A stretch of DNA of 64,000 bases from Bin75 sp965212135 (GCA_965212135.1 OZ243044.1:310001-374000); one strand, 5' to 3'. Shown: positions 28,092-37,534, counted from the stretch's first letter. A program made the numbers and translations. The notes: generated by a model from the letters alone, not told the origin.

Positions 28092-28120
28092 TTGACCCAT
28101 TAGACGGCCTGTGCTAGCTT
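28092..28120 (+). promoter_or_regulatory. putative sigma-70 promoter of ligA
   Basis: TTGACC (28092-28097) and TAGCTT (28115-28120) are 17 bases apart, placing transcription start about 20 bases before the ligA ATG. The -35 is a 5/6 match; the -10 is poor. The gene upstream is divergent, so ligA needs its own promoter in this gap. Confidence 0.35.
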
Positions 28121-28144
28121 TTTACTCTCCGCAACGGCGCCGAC

Positions 28145-30184
28145 ATGGTATCACCAAAATCATCTCCTCCTTCTGACGTACAAAAGCGCGCAACGGCATT
28201 GCGCGAACGGATTCATCACCACGACCATCTCTACTATGCGCTCGGTAAACCGGACATTGCGGATACTGAATACGACAGACTGTTCAAAGCGCTTCAGGAT
28301 TTGGAAGAACAATACCCTGCCTTGGTCACGCCGGATTCGCCGACTCGTCGAGTTGGCGAACGTCCTCTTGAACAATTTTCTAAAGTGCCTCATGAATGTC
28401 CGTTGTTGAGCCTGGATTCAGTCCTGGACGTGGATGCGGTCGTCGCTTTCGATAAGCGCGTGAGAAAAGAGCTTGCAGTCAACCATATCGAATACGCCGT
28501 TGAACCGAAATATGATGGGCTATCCGTTGAAATGGTGTACCACGATGGCGTGTTTGCCCGTGGCGCAACACGAGGCGACGGGACAACCGGAGAAGATATT
28601 ACCGCGAATCTTCGAACAATTCGTTCTCTTCCGCCTCGCCTGGACTATGCAAAGCCCGTGCCGAAGCACGTCGTGGTCCGCGGGGAGGTCTATGTGCGCC
28701 TTCCTGATTTTCAAGCGCTCAATCGCCGATTAACTGAAAGAGGAGACAAGACGTTTGCCAACCCTCGCAATGCCGCCTCCGGTTCATTGCGACAACTTGA
28801 TTCTCGAATCACCGCGTCAAGACCGTTGGTGTTGACCTGCTATGACCTGATGTTTGCCTCCGATCCGTTACCGCCGACGCATTCGGACGCTATTGCCGTC
28901 CTGGGGACATGGGGGTTGCCCGTCCCCGATCAACGTCGGATCTGCCGTAGTATTGACGACGTGATGATTTTTCACCAACGCATGATGAAACAGCGAGATC
29001 AATTGCCATTTGAAATTGACGGCATTGTGGTCAAAATCAACGCCCAGGCCCACCAGCGACGGCTTGGCGAAAAGTCACGCAGTCCTCGCTGGGCGATCGC
29101 CTTTAAATTCACCTCTCGCAAAGAATGCACTCAAGTCCAGGATATTGTGGTGTCCGTTGGGCGAACCGGAGCGCTGACGCCCGTTGCGTTATTGACCCCG
29201 GTGGACGTCGGCGGCGTCACGATCAGCCGAGCGACCCTGCATAACGTGGAAGAAGTCGCGCGCAAAGACGTACGGGTCGGCGATACAGTCAAAGTCGAGC
29301 GGGCGGGGGACGTCATTCCCGATATTGTCGAACGGATCTCGATTGCCGGTGAGCAACGAGCCGGTCCATTTGTGGTTCCCGATAACTGTCCGGTCTGTCA
29401 GTCGGCCGTGGTGCAGGACGGTCCGATTTATTATTGCACGGGGCACACGGTATGCCCGGCGCAGTTAAAAGGACGGATCGAACATTTTGCCTCCAAACGC
29501 GCCCTCAATATCGAGGGGTTGGGGAAAAAAACGGTCGCTCAACTTGTCAACGAAAACATCGTCAAGGATTTGTCGGACGTGTACCGGTTAACCAAGGAAC
29601 AACTCTTGCGCTTGGACGGATTCGCCGAGAAATCAGCCATGCAGTTACTGGCGGCCATTGCGTACAGTCAACGCCCGTCTTTGGAGCGTTTTCTTTTCGG
29701 CCTCGGCATTCACCATGTCGGCGCGCATGTGGCGCACGTGCTCGCCATGCGGTTTGGTTCCCTGGAAACGCTGCTAACGGCCACACGGGACATGCTGTTG
29801 GACGTTCGTGACATCGGGCCTGAAATCGCGCAGAGCGTGGCGCATTTTTTTGCCGAACCCCGAAACGCGGGTGTTCTGAAACGCATGAAAGAATCGGGGG
29901 TAACGGTTCAGAACGTTCCCCGCGAAACGAGTGCACCGGCGACGGGCTTGCAGGGGAACGTCTTTGTTTTAACCGGCGGCCTTGAGGGGTTGAGCCGACA
30001 AAAAGCCACGCAACGCATTGAAGAACTGGGAGGAAAGGTGGCGTCAAGCGTCAGTCAACAGACCAATTACGTTGTGGCGGGAAAAGACCCCGGAGCAAAA
30101 TTAGACAAGGCCAAACGATTGGGCATTGCGGTCATTGACGAATCGCAATTACTTGAACTCACTCGAAAGTCCGAAGCGCCTTGA
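28145..30184 (+). CDS. ligA: NAD-dependent DNA ligase
   Basis: Seals nicks in replication and repair using NAD. The 679 residues fit LigA. Order: Ia domain (YYALGKPDIADTEYDRLF), adenylation domain with the active lysine in EPKYDGLSVEMVY near residue 120 and TRGDGTTGEDITANLRTI, OB domain, four-cysteine zinc finger (CPVC...YYCTGHTVCPAQ) near residues 419-441, helix-hairpin-helix region (LNIEGLGKKTVAQL), and a C-terminal BRCT domain (FVLTGGLEGLSRQKATQRI). It converges with the CorC-type gene 24 bases downstream. Confidence 0.97.
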   Translation: MVSPKSSPPSDVQKRATALRERIHHHDHLYYALGKPDIADTEYDRLFKALQDLEEQYPALVTPDSPTRRVGERPLEQFSKVPHECPLLSLDSVLDVDAVVAFDKRVRKELAVNHIEYAVEPKYDGLSVEMVYHDGVFARGATRGDGTTGEDITANLRTIRSLPPRLDYAKPVPKHVVVRGEVYVRLPDFQALNRRLTERGDKTFANPRNAASGSLRQLDSRITASRPLVLTCYDLMFASDPLPPTHSDAIAVLGTWGLPVPDQRRICRSIDDVMIFHQRMMKQRDQLPFEIDGIVVKINAQAHQRRLGEKSRSPRWAIAFKFTSRKECTQVQDIVVSVGRTGALTPVALLTPVDVGGVTISRATLHNVEEVARKDVRVGDTVKVERAGDVIPDIVERISIAGEQRAGPFVVPDNCPVCQSAVVQDGPIYYCTGHTVCPAQLKGRIEHFASKRALNIEGLGKKTVAQLVNENIVKDLSDVYRLTKEQLLRLDGFAEKSAMQLLAAIAYSQRPSLERFLFGLGIHHVGAHVAHVLAMRFGSLETLLTATRDMLLDVRDIGPEIAQSVAHFFAEPRNAGVLKRMKESGVTVQNVPRETSAPATGLQGNVFVLTGGLEGLSRQKATQRIEELGGKVASSVSQQTNYVVAGKDPGAKLDKAKRLGIAVIDESQLLELTRKSEAP

Positions 30185-30208
30185 AGGCACCCATGGCAAC
30201 GGATCTCG

Positions 30209-31468
30209 TTATTCAGAAGGGGTCACGGAGGAGGGCTCCGTTTTTTGGGAAGATGTTTCTTCCGCTTTATGAATCTGGATGCTTTTAATGGATTTTTCAT
30301 CGGCGTCACGAACAGTCAGCAAACAGCCGTCCACACGCAGGTCTTCGCCCACCGCAGGAATGTGTCCGAGTTTCTGCTGCATTAGGCCGCTGATTGTATT
30401 CTGGTCTTCTTCGTTCAATTCAACTTTAAGAAATTCGTTGATTTTCCGAACTTCCGTTCGTCCATTCACCAAAATTTTATTTTTTCCAATCCGCTTGATC
30501 AGTTCTTCAGTGACATCGGTCTCGTCCAAAATCTCGCCCACCACTTCTTCCAAAAGATCTTCCGTGGTCACCAAGCCCAGCACCCCGCCAAATTCATTGA
30601 CGACGATCGCAATGTGCCGTTTCTGCTCCTGAAACTGTTTCAGTAAATCACCCGCCCGTTTGGTCCCCGGAATGAAAAAGGGCGGACGGGCCAATGCCTG
30701 CAACGTGCTGTCGTGCTTTCCCTGTGCCAGATCACGCAACGCTTGATTACGATAGAGAATCCCGGTCACATTTTCGAGAGTGCCGTCATAGACGGGAATC
30801 CGAGAATATTTGGATTGAAATAATTCCTCTTTGGCTTCCCACAGGGAAAGCCGGCCCGCCAGACCAAACATGTCAATTCTCGGGGTCATCACGTCTTCAG
30901 CCGTCACACCGCTAAACTCAAAGACGTTCTTGATCATCTTGCCCTCGTCCGTCTTAAGCACTCCGGCTTTAAGCATGACCTTCAGCTCTTCTTCTGTCAC
31001 AAACGGTACGGCCAGACCCCGTCCTCCGGTCAATTTCAAAATCAGCGGTTCCAACAGGTACAGCATCGGGGAGAAGAGCCGCTCGACCCAATAGATAGGA
31101 TGAGCAAGTATTTGGACGGCCGAGTCCGCATGTTTGGCACACAGTGTTTTGGGAACAATTTCCCCGAAGAGCAACACAATCATCGTCAGCAGGCCCGTCC
31201 CAATCGCGACACCCTTGGATCCGAGATAGTGCAACGAGACGATGGAGACTAGAGCCGCGGCCGTCAGATTGACCACGTTATTGCCAATTAAAATCGTCGC
31301 GAGGAGACGTTGAGGGTTCCGTCGAAGAGAGAGGGCCCGTTGGGAAGCCCGCCGTCCTTTCTCCGCCATGGCCTGCAAACGGCTTTCCGTGATGGAGAAA
31401 AACGCAATCTCCGCTCCCGAAAAAAACCCGGAGAGGATTAAACAAATCAGGATGGCAACAAATTCCAT
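30209..31468 (-). CDS. CNNM/CorC-type membrane protein with CBS domains
   Basis: A 419-residue hemolysin C/CorC family protein. Order: DUF21/CNNM membrane domain with about four helices (LILSGFFSGAEIAFFSITESR at the start, LFGEIVPKTLCAK near residue 106), paired CBS domains (VMTPRIDMFGLAG, YSRIPVYDGTLENVTGIL, FGGVLGLVTTEDLLEEVVGEI), and a C-terminal CorC/HlyC domain (GLMQQKLGHIPAVGEDL). Members are linked to magnesium or other cation transport and adenine-nucleotide sensing. It is a single gene. The next gene on this strand ends 266 bases farther on, and that gap shows nothing clear. Confidence 0.85.
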   Translation of the reverse strand: MEFVAILICLILSGFFSGAEIAFFSITESRLQAMAEKGRRASQRALSLRRNPQRLLATILIGNNVVNLTAAALVSIVSLHYLGSKGVAIGTGLLTMIVLLFGEIVPKTLCAKHADSAVQILAHPIYWVERLFSPMLYLLEPLILKLTGGRGLAVPFVTEEELKVMLKAGVLKTDEGKMIKNVFEFSGVTAEDVMTPRIDMFGLAGRLSLWEAKEELFQSKYSRIPVYDGTLENVTGILYRNQALRDLAQGKHDSTLQALARPPFFIPGTKRAGDLLKQFQEQKRHIAIVVNEFGGVLGLVTTEDLLEEVVGEILDETDVTEELIKRIGKNKILVNGRTEVRKINEFLKVELNEEDQNTISGLMQQKLGHIPAVGEDLRVDGCLLTVRDADEKSIKSIQIHKAEETSSQKTEPSSVTPSE

Positions 31469-31734
31469 AGAATCAGATCAGAGGCGACCGCTCATAGAAG
31501 GCAGGCAATATCAGTCAAGAACATCCGTGCCGTTTAATCTGCTGCGGCCATGTATTGGAAAACGGCAGAAGAATAACGAGAAAGGTGGTTGGAGATTCTT
31601 ATGCTGGTGACGGGAATATCGTCTGGGACCGTCGTCGTCCATTGGTGGCATGAGCCTACCACAAGACTTTCTTCCTTTCAACTGGAGGGCGTCGTCCCTT
31701 GAATGCTTTAATTTATCAAACAGTTATGAACGAT

Positions 31735-32958
31735 TTATGGATTGGACAACGGTTCAAATTTGTAATTTTGCTTACTCAAAACGGGAAAAACCGTAAAAAT
31801 TGGAGTGCTGTGGGGAATCATGCCGGTTTCCGTTCCCGGACTTAACGTCAGATGTAAATTGACAAAATTGAAACTCAAGCCTTCCTGCCATGGGTGTGAT
31901 TGTGCTTCCGCATAGGTTTGGACCTTGTCCGAAGCATAGGACCGGGTCATCAGCCCGGCCCCTCCCTGGAGGCCGTAGTCGGCCAAGTCCGGGGCGCCTT
32001 GTATCAAAATTGAAACTTTCGAGGCATCAAACCATATTTTAAAGTTGCAACTTACCTGAATAAATGGTCCGAGACTGCCGGTATGTTCAAGCACGGCGAG
32101 CGGGTAGGCATGTTCTGGAGGGATGTCACGAGAAGAGGGAACAGGGCCGGCGGGAAATTCCGAATCTTTCATTTCGGATACGGACACAAACAAGAGATGC
32201 GGGTCATCCAGGGCAATGTCGTAGACCTCGCCGTCATGGTAACTGCAAAGCTTTCCCATTTCATACCGAAGAGGATACGAGTACCCCATTTTGGCGTAGA
32301 AAATCCTGATACCTGCTTCAAGCGGATCATCGGGACGACGGCTGATTTTCAAATCGAACGGCAGCATCATATGAAACCCTGTCGTCCGAACGGCCATGAA
32401 GGGGGCGCAAGCGCCGGGAAACTCTTTATACAACGCCTCGTGATTGGGTTCAAAGCGCTTGGGTGTCCCGCCAAAATGCTGGGCGGTTTTTGCTTCCTTT
32501 GTCAGCCGGTATTTATTTTGGTAATACGCGCCGGCTCGCTTTTGAGCCAGGTCCAAAAAATATTCGGGAAGATCCGTCTCGACGATCAACGTTTGACGGT
32601 CGGGGGACGGACTTCGGCCCGATTGCATCGCTTCGGTATAGATGCTGAATTCAGCGCCGGTTTTCTGAATGTCATGATCCAGTTCCTTCGCGAACCCGGG
32701 ATCCATGAACCGCGTCTGCGGCAACAACTGACGAGCTTTTTGCAATAATTCCAGTTTTAACGAGTAGCGTTTGGGTTCCGCGGCAATAACCTGGGTGGTG
32801 GCAAAGAGCAACGTAAATTGTTCTTCCGCAGAAATGCCGAGCGCCGTCAAATCCTGTTCGCGGAGAAACGTCATCGCCAGCGGGCCAAACGCCTCTTCGC
32901 GGCGGAGATTTAATGTCAGGAGATAACTTAGATAGGAACGGGCTTCATCCTTGGTCAT
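31735..32958 (-). CDS. hypothetical cytoplasmic protein, no recognised domain
   Basis: About 407 residues that I do not recognise. There is no signal peptide or membrane helix. The first 110 residues are helical and charged; the rest looks mixed alpha/beta, with a central block MMLPFDLKISRRPDDPLEAG and a segment KLCSYHDGEVYDIALDDPHL that suggest an ordered core, and ends in FTVFPVLSKQNYKFEPLS. Codon use resembles the neighbours. The frame is open to a TTG at 32988, but ATG 32958 is the first ordinary start; neither has a good ribosome binding site. No neighbour gives a clue. Confidence 0.6.
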   Translation of the reverse strand: MTKDEARSYLSYLLTLNLRREEAFGPLAMTFLREQDLTALGISAEEQFTLLFATTQVIAAEPKRYSLKLELLQKARQLLPQTRFMDPGFAKELDHDIQKTGAEFSIYTEAMQSGRSPSPDRQTLIVETDLPEYFLDLAQKRAGAYYQNKYRLTKEAKTAQHFGGTPKRFEPNHEALYKEFPGACAPFMAVRTTGFHMMLPFDLKISRRPDDPLEAGIRIFYAKMGYSYPLRYEMGKLCSYHDGEVYDIALDDPHLLFVSVSEMKDSEFPAGPVPSSRDIPPEHAYPLAVLEHTGSLGPFIQVSCNFKIWFDASKVSILIQGAPDLADYGLQGGAGLMTRSYASDKVQTYAEAQSHPWQEGLSFNFVNLHLTLSPGTETGMIPHSTPIFTVFPVLSKQNYKFEPLSNP

Positions 32959-33316
32959 GAGTGCGTATCCACGCTCGTTCTCGGACAACCGGTTCCGGTT
33001 GGATAAGCGGCGAAAGAACGCCGAAGGGAAAATCCGTCAAGTGTTGGCCTTGCAGGTGCGCATGACGATCAATGTTTTTCCGGCAACCAAAATATCTTTG
33101 CATAAATCCCGTTTTTTGCCAAGAGCCGTTCCGTGACAGTTGTGCCCGTCACTCACAGAGAATGAGAGAGAAGCCGCCGCAACGGATTTCCGCACTTGTG
33201 TTGACACGTATGGACGGCTTCTTCTACCGTTGTTTTCCATGTGTACTCATCATTGATCGGAGAGCGATCCACATGCCGACAGATACCGATTCAACCACCA
33301 TCAAGAGAGCCTGATT
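32959..33316. other. intergenic region with no recognised gene
   Basis: This 358-base gap lies between the divergently oriented hypothetical gene and the Smr gene. A TTGACA occurs at about 33203-33208 on the plus strand but no good -10 follows at 16-18 bases. I find no tRNA, hairpin terminator or convincing short gene. Confidence 0.5.
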
Positions 33317-33580
33317 ATGGCCGGTTGCGACGAGATTGATCTCCACGGGTACACGGTGGAAGATGCGATTGAACGATTGACGGCTTGCCTTGATCAAGCC
33401 CTGCGCCGCGACTGTTCGGCCATCAGGATTATTCACGGACATGGGACGGGCGCACTCAAAACGGCCATCCGCCAATTTCTCAAACAGTCTGTCCGGCGGT
33501 CTTTCTATGTGGCGTCGTTTCGACCAGGAACACAGGGTGAAGGCGGAGATGGCGTGACGGTGGCGGAATTATCGCGATGA
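33317..33580 (+). CDS. stand-alone Smr domain protein
   Basis: An 87-residue protein made only of an Smr domain: EIDLHGYTVEDAIERL at the start, IRIIHGHGTGALKTAI in the middle and GVTVAEL at the end, matching the family's DLHG and HGxGxGxL motifs. Smr domains are nucleases acting on RNA or branched DNA, found at the C-terminus of MutS2 and in small free-standing proteins; recent work links them to cleavage of mRNA at collided ribosomes. An AGAGAG precedes the ATG. It stops 4 bases before the convergent HEPN gene. Confidence 0.85.
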   Translation: MAGCDEIDLHGYTVEDAIERLTACLDQALRRDCSAIRIIHGHGTGALKTAIRQFLKQSVRRSFYVASFRPGTQGEGGDGVTVAELSR

Positions 33581-33584
33581 TTTC

Positions 33585-34250
33585 TCATTGCGGGCTTTCG
33601 TTAACGCGCGGGTAAGCGACCTTTCCCCAGACAGGTGAATCGGGGTTCTTCTCGATATCAGCCCGCATGATCTTCAGAATCACCGGTACAAGGTTGGCCA
33701 TAATCCGGCTACCGTCTCTGATCTGGTCTTGGCCCCATCCTTTGGAAAAAGTCACACCGCCGTGAAAAATCTGATTACGCAATGTATAGAGTCGCATGAA
33801 AACCTCTGCGAGGAGACCAGGAACATTGCCTGCCGCTAGGGCCCTTTGTGCTCCGGCATTGTTGCGTTTGAATCTTTCGTTCCAGTTCTCGCACTCCGAC
33901 ATGCCTCGAACACTCTCCCAAAACGGCTCAAACACATATGGGTTCTTCAAAAGAATACGGATTGGGCCGGAAAATGTCTTCCAAAGAATAGTTTGGATGG
34001 CTTGCTTCTTATCCAGCTCCACAATTGCTTTCAAAAAATCCTTGAATTTTTTACTTTCGCCATAATCTGTCTCTGTGGCGGTGAGATCAGCCCCATAGGC
34101 CGCATTGAACGCAATCCAGAGGAAGATGAATTTCTCGTCATCTGACGTGGTATTGTTGCTTTGTTTGAACCAACTATCGGCGCGCCGCATCCGGTCAGCA
34201 TTATGATCTTTCAATGAGAAAGCTTTGTCGGTCTTTGGCATGGCTGTCAC
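33585..34250 (-). CDS. HEPN-domain protein, putative RNase
   Basis: A 221-residue, helix-rich cytoplasmic protein. RLYTLRNQIFHGG near residue 170 carries the R-x4-H motif of catalytic HEPN RNases, with Asn directly after Arg as in many active members. The N-terminal part (RADSWFK, EKFIFLWIAFNAAYG) fits a free-standing HEPN family. HEPN proteins are often toxins or anti-phage effectors, but no antitoxin such as an MNT nucleotidyltransferase lies beside it. Base composition looks more AT-rich than the flanking smr and queG genes, which hints at separate acquisition. The HEPN call rests on the motif and helical character; activity is inferred. Confidence 0.65.
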   Translation of the reverse strand: MTAMPKTDKAFSLKDHNADRMRRADSWFKQSNNTTSDDEKFIFLWIAFNAAYGADLTATETDYGESKKFKDFLKAIVELDKKQAIQTILWKTFSGPIRILLKNPYVFEPFWESVRGMSECENWNERFKRNNAGAQRALAAGNVPGLLAEVFMRLYTLRNQIFHGGVTFSKGWGQDQIRDGSRIMANLVPVILKIMRADIEKNPDSPVWGKVAYPRVNESPQ

Positions 34251-34260
34251 CTCTCAATTG

Positions 34261-35301
34261 TCACGGCACCTCCGCACCGGGGTTATTTCGCCGATTGTTA
34301 TTTGTTAAGGCGATGGCGACGTTTCGTTGAAATCCGGAAAATTTCGCACGTCGAACCGGAGAACCCTCAAAGGCGTGCAAAAATTCTTCCTCGCTCAATT
34401 TCGATAATTGAGACAAATTGGGACTCTGGGCAAGATCACCAGGATCAAAAGCCGTTTCGTCGGTGGGCGGAGCGAAGGCATTATAAGGGCATATGTCCAA
34501 ACAGTCATCGCACCCGAAGATGCGATTTCCCATTTGGGTTTGGAGTTCTTGCGGAAGAGCCTGTCTGTCACCGCGATACTCGATGGTGAGATAAGCAATA
34601 CATTGCCTGGCATCAACGACGTAGGGTTCAACAATGGCCCCGGTCGGACAGGCTTGGAGACACAGGGTGCACGTCCCGCACAAGTCAGCCCCCGGTTCAT
34701 CGGCCTCCAACTCCGCCGTCGTTAAAATTTCTCCAAGAAGCAGCCATGAACCGAAAGCAGGAGAGACGAGATTGGAATGTTTGCCGACCCAACCTAATCC
34801 AGCTTGTTGCGCCCAGAATTTTTCCATTACGGGGCCGGTATCCACGTAATGACGCGTGTGACAATCCGGCTCAAGGAGCTTGAGCTCCCGTTCGAGTTTC
34901 TTGAGCTTTTTCTTGAACACGCGATGATAATCACGTCCCCAGGCATATCTGGCAATTCGCCCGTTTCCCTGCCGCTCATCCGCAAGAACATCAGTCTGGT
35001 AATTCATCCCAACGGAAATAATGGATCGGCAGTTCTCCAACACCTCGGAAGGATTGGAACGCCGTTGAGGATTTCGCCCCATCCAATCCATGGTGCCGTG
35101 GTACCCGCGAGCCAACCAATTCCCCAAACGATCAAAAAGGTCGTCACCGGCATGCGGCTTCGGACCAGGGGCCTGCGTTGACCGTACCGATGGCACACGG
35201 GCGATTCCCACCGCGTGAAACCCATGTTCCCGGGCGGCGTGTTTGATACGATCCGTTGGAGAGGACACAATGTGGAGGAAAGAGCATTCCGGCAACGACA
35301 A
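34261..35301 (-). CDS. queG: epoxyqueuosine reductase
   Basis: Last step of queuosine tRNA modification, reducing epoxyqueuosine with cobalamin and two 4Fe-4S clusters. The 346 residues fit the short QueG form without HEAT repeats. Landmarks: YHGTMDWMGRNPQRRSNPS, IARYAWGRDYH, YVDTGPVMEK, GLGWVGKHSN, and the ferredoxin-type cysteines CGTCTLCLQACPTGAI and CDDCLDICPYN. It ends 10 bases before the HEPN gene on the same strand. A run of Met candidates exists near the N-terminus; the true start may be slightly later than 35301. Confidence 0.93.
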   Translation of the reverse strand: MSLPECSFLHIVSSPTDRIKHAAREHGFHAVGIARVPSVRSTQAPGPKPHAGDDLFDRLGNWLARGYHGTMDWMGRNPQRRSNPSEVLENCRSIISVGMNYQTDVLADERQGNGRIARYAWGRDYHRVFKKKLKKLERELKLLEPDCHTRHYVDTGPVMEKFWAQQAGLGWVGKHSNLVSPAFGSWLLLGEILTTAELEADEPGADLCGTCTLCLQACPTGAIVEPYVVDARQCIAYLTIEYRGDRQALPQELQTQMGNRIFGCDDCLDICPYNAFAPPTDETAFDPGDLAQSPNLSQLSKLSEEEFLHAFEGSPVRRAKFSGFQRNVAIALTNNNRRNNPGAEVP

Positions 35302-35314
35302 AGCCGCCCGGCGG

Positions 35315-35704
35315 TTACTCTTTATAGATTTTTCTTGGCTGGACAGAGGGAATATCGCCTTCGCAATTGAACATCACGCTGAACCGGGCGGAACAATTAT
35401 CCGTCCCGCACGAACCGCAGGATCCGACAATCCTGGTTTTCCAGTCAGTTTTCTCTTGATCAATCGCACAGGTCGTCTTCCCGCCTTTGGAGACGTCAAG
35501 CCACGGGGTGTCAGATCCCGGAAATTTTGCGACTTGACACCCGGGCGGTATGGGCACGTCACAACTCCGGCTTTGTTCGCCCTTGACCATTCCAATATTG
35601 CAAATGGATTCGGTACGGGGCTCCGCCTGCGTCGCCACGCTGCCCGGCAACAAGATTCCGCCGACAAGGGCGACCACGCAAACGGTCATTCCGAATGGTT
35701 TCAT
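35315..35704 (-). CDS. small secreted cysteine-rich protein
   Basis: About 129 residues. ATG 35704 is chosen because AAGGGG lies upstream and the N-terminus becomes a clean signal peptide (MKPFGMTVCVVALVGGIL, cleavage near ATQAEP). The mature part has eight cysteines, three of them in the tight cluster GSCGSCGTDNC near residues 103-113, so it may be held by disulfides in the periplasm. I do not recognise the family; a metal-binding role is possible but not shown. It lies 13 bases before queG on the same strand, so the two may be co-transcribed. Confidence 0.65.
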   Translation of the reverse strand: MKPFGMTVCVVALVGGILLPGSVATQAEPRTESICNIGMVKGEQSRSCDVPIPPGCQVAKFPGSDTPWLDVSKGGKTTCAIDQEKTDWKTRIVGSCGSCGTDNCSARFSVMFNCEGDIPSVQPRKIYKE

Positions 35705-35821
35705 GCCAGCCCCTTTTTGATTTTCACTCTCCCGTTTCAACGTACCTGTCACACGTGCATTCTAACACAGCAATCCCGGTCTGGGCCAGTGCCGGCGACG
35801 GCCCGTTGAGGTCTACAAAAC

Positions 35822-35851
35822 GAAGGCCCGAGAACGTAGTCCCGGGCCTTC
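35822..35851 (-). terminator. intrinsic terminator after groEL
   Basis: GAAGGCCCG (35843-35851 read on the minus strand) and CGGGCCTTC (35822-35830) form a perfect 9-bp stem with a 12-base loop, followed on the minus strand by CGTTTTG. It lies about 37 bases after the groEL stop and ends the groES-groEL transcript. Confidence 0.82.
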
Positions 35852-35887
35852 AACGCCGCAAGCGGCAACGAAACAACAGGGAGGCGC

Positions 35888-37534
35888 TTACATCATTCCG
35901 CCCATACCTCCCATGCCGCCCATATGGTCATGGCCGCCCATGCCACCGCTTTCTTTTTTCTCCTCCGGCAAATCGGTCACGGTCACCTCGGTGGTCAACA
36001 TCAACCCGGCGACGCTTGAGGCATTTTGCAACGCGCAACGCGTCACTTTGGTCGGGTCAATGACGCCGGCCTCAACCAGATCAACGTATTCGTCCGAGGC
36101 GGCATTGTATCCGCGGGTTGGCTGATCCTTGCGTACTTTATCCACAACGATTGACCCTTCAACGCCGGCGTTTTCCGCAATCAGCCGGATCGGCTCTTCG
36201 CACGCCCGTCGAACGATATTGACGCCAAATTGCTGATCACCCTGTAATTTCATTTTTTCCAGGGCTGGAACGGCTCGCAACAAAGCCACGCCGCCACCCG
36301 GAACGATCCCTTCTTCGACGGCGGCTTTCGTCGCATGCAGCGCGTCTTCAACCCGGGCTTTCTTTTCCTTCATTTCGGTTTCAGTCGCGGCCCCGACGTT
36401 AATGACAGCCACGCCGCCCACGATTTTCGCCAACCGCTCTTGAAGTTTCTCCCGGTCATACTCCGACGTGGTTTCCTCGATTTGAGCTTTAATCTGTTTC
36501 ACCCGGCCTTCAATCTGCTTGGGATCTCCGGCGCCTTCCACGATCGTGGTGTTATCCTTGTCAATGGTCACTCTTTTGCCGCGACCAAGATCCGTGAGCT
36601 TCACGTTCTCCAGTTTCACGCCCACTTCTTCGGAAATCACCTGGCCGCCGGTCAGAATGGCAATATCTTCAAGCATGGCCTTTCGACGATCGCCAAACCC
36701 CGGGGCTTTGACCGCCGCGATATTCAGGGTACCGCGCAGTTTATTCACCACCAGCGTCGCCAACGCTTCACCCTCAACGTCTTCGGCAATAATGACCAAT
36801 GGCTTGCCCATTTTGGCCACTTGCTCCAGGAGAGGGAGCAGATCCTTCATGGCGCTGATTTTCTTTTCGTGGATGAGGAGGAAGGCGTCTTCAAGGGACG
36901 CTTCCATCCGTTCCGCATTGGTCACGAAATAGGGGGAAATGTATCCGCGATCAAATTGCATGCCTTCAACCACGTCCAGCGAGGTACTCATGGACTTGGC
37001 CTCTTCCACGGTAATGACGCCATCTTTGCCAACTTTATCCATGGCTTCGGCAATCAGGTCGCCGATGGTGGGGTCGTTGTTGGCGGAAATAGAGCCGATT
37101 TGCCCAATTTCTTTCTTGGATTGACAGGGCTTGCTGAGTTCTTTGAGCGTTTGCGTGGCCGTCTCAACGGCTTTATCAATCCCCCGTTTCAGCTCCATTG
37201 GATTGGCGCCGGCGCTGAGGTGTTTGACCCCTTCACGGAAAATGGCCTGCGCTAAAATGGTGGCCGTCGTAGTGCCGTCACCGGCCACGTCGCTGGTTTT
37301 GCTGGCCACTTCTCGGACCAATTGCGCCCCCATGTTCTGATAGGGGTCTTTCAACTCAATTTCTTTCGCCACGGTCACACCGTCTTTGGTAATCGTGGGA
37401 GCACCAAATTTCTTGTCTAAAATGGCATTCCGGCCCTTCGGGCCCAATGTGGCCTTTACGGCGTTCGCCAATTGATTCACGCCATGAAGAATCGCGGTTC
37501 TGGCTTGATCACTGTACAATATCTGCTTCGGCAT
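35888..37534 (-). CDS. groL: chaperonin GroEL (Hsp60)
   Basis: Large ring subunit of the folding chaperonin. The 548-residue length is standard. VKATLGPKGRNAILDKKFG near the N-terminus, DGVTVAKEIEL, the GDGTTTATILAQAI nucleotide loop near residue 86, VVEGMQFDRGYISPYFVTN, and the C-terminal Gly-Met tail (GGMGGMGGMM) are all typical. GGGAGGG precedes the ATG. It follows groES with a 63-base gap and ends in a strong terminator. Confidence 0.98.
   Translation of the reverse strand: MPKQILYSDQARTAILHGVNQLANAVKATLGPKGRNAILDKKFGAPTITKDGVTVAKEIELKDPYQNMGAQLVREVASKTSDVAGDGTTTATILAQAIFREGVKHLSAGANPMELKRGIDKAVETATQTLKELSKPCQSKKEIGQIGSISANNDPTIGDLIAEAMDKVGKDGVITVEEAKSMSTSLDVVEGMQFDRGYISPYFVTNAERMEASLEDAFLLIHEKKISAMKDLLPLLEQVAKMGKPLVIIAEDVEGEALATLVVNKLRGTLNIAAVKAPGFGDRRKAMLEDIAILTGGQVISEEVGVKLENVKLTDLGRGKRVTIDKDNTTIVEGAGDPKQIEGRVKQIKAQIEETTSEYDREKLQERLAKIVGGVAVINVGAATETEMKEKKARVEDALHATKAAVEEGIVPGGGVALLRAVPALEKMKLQGDQQFGVNIVRRACEEPIRLIAENAGVEGSIVVDKVRKDQPTRGYNAASDEYVDLVEAGVIDPTKVTRCALQNASSVAGLMLTTEVTVTDLPEEKKESGGMGGHDHMGGMGGMGGMM

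Noticed and set aside
36335..37255. A long frame antisense to groEL, and similar long antisense frames over carB and ribBA
   Set aside because: They follow the third-position GC pattern of strongly coding genes on the other strand and have no homology of their own.
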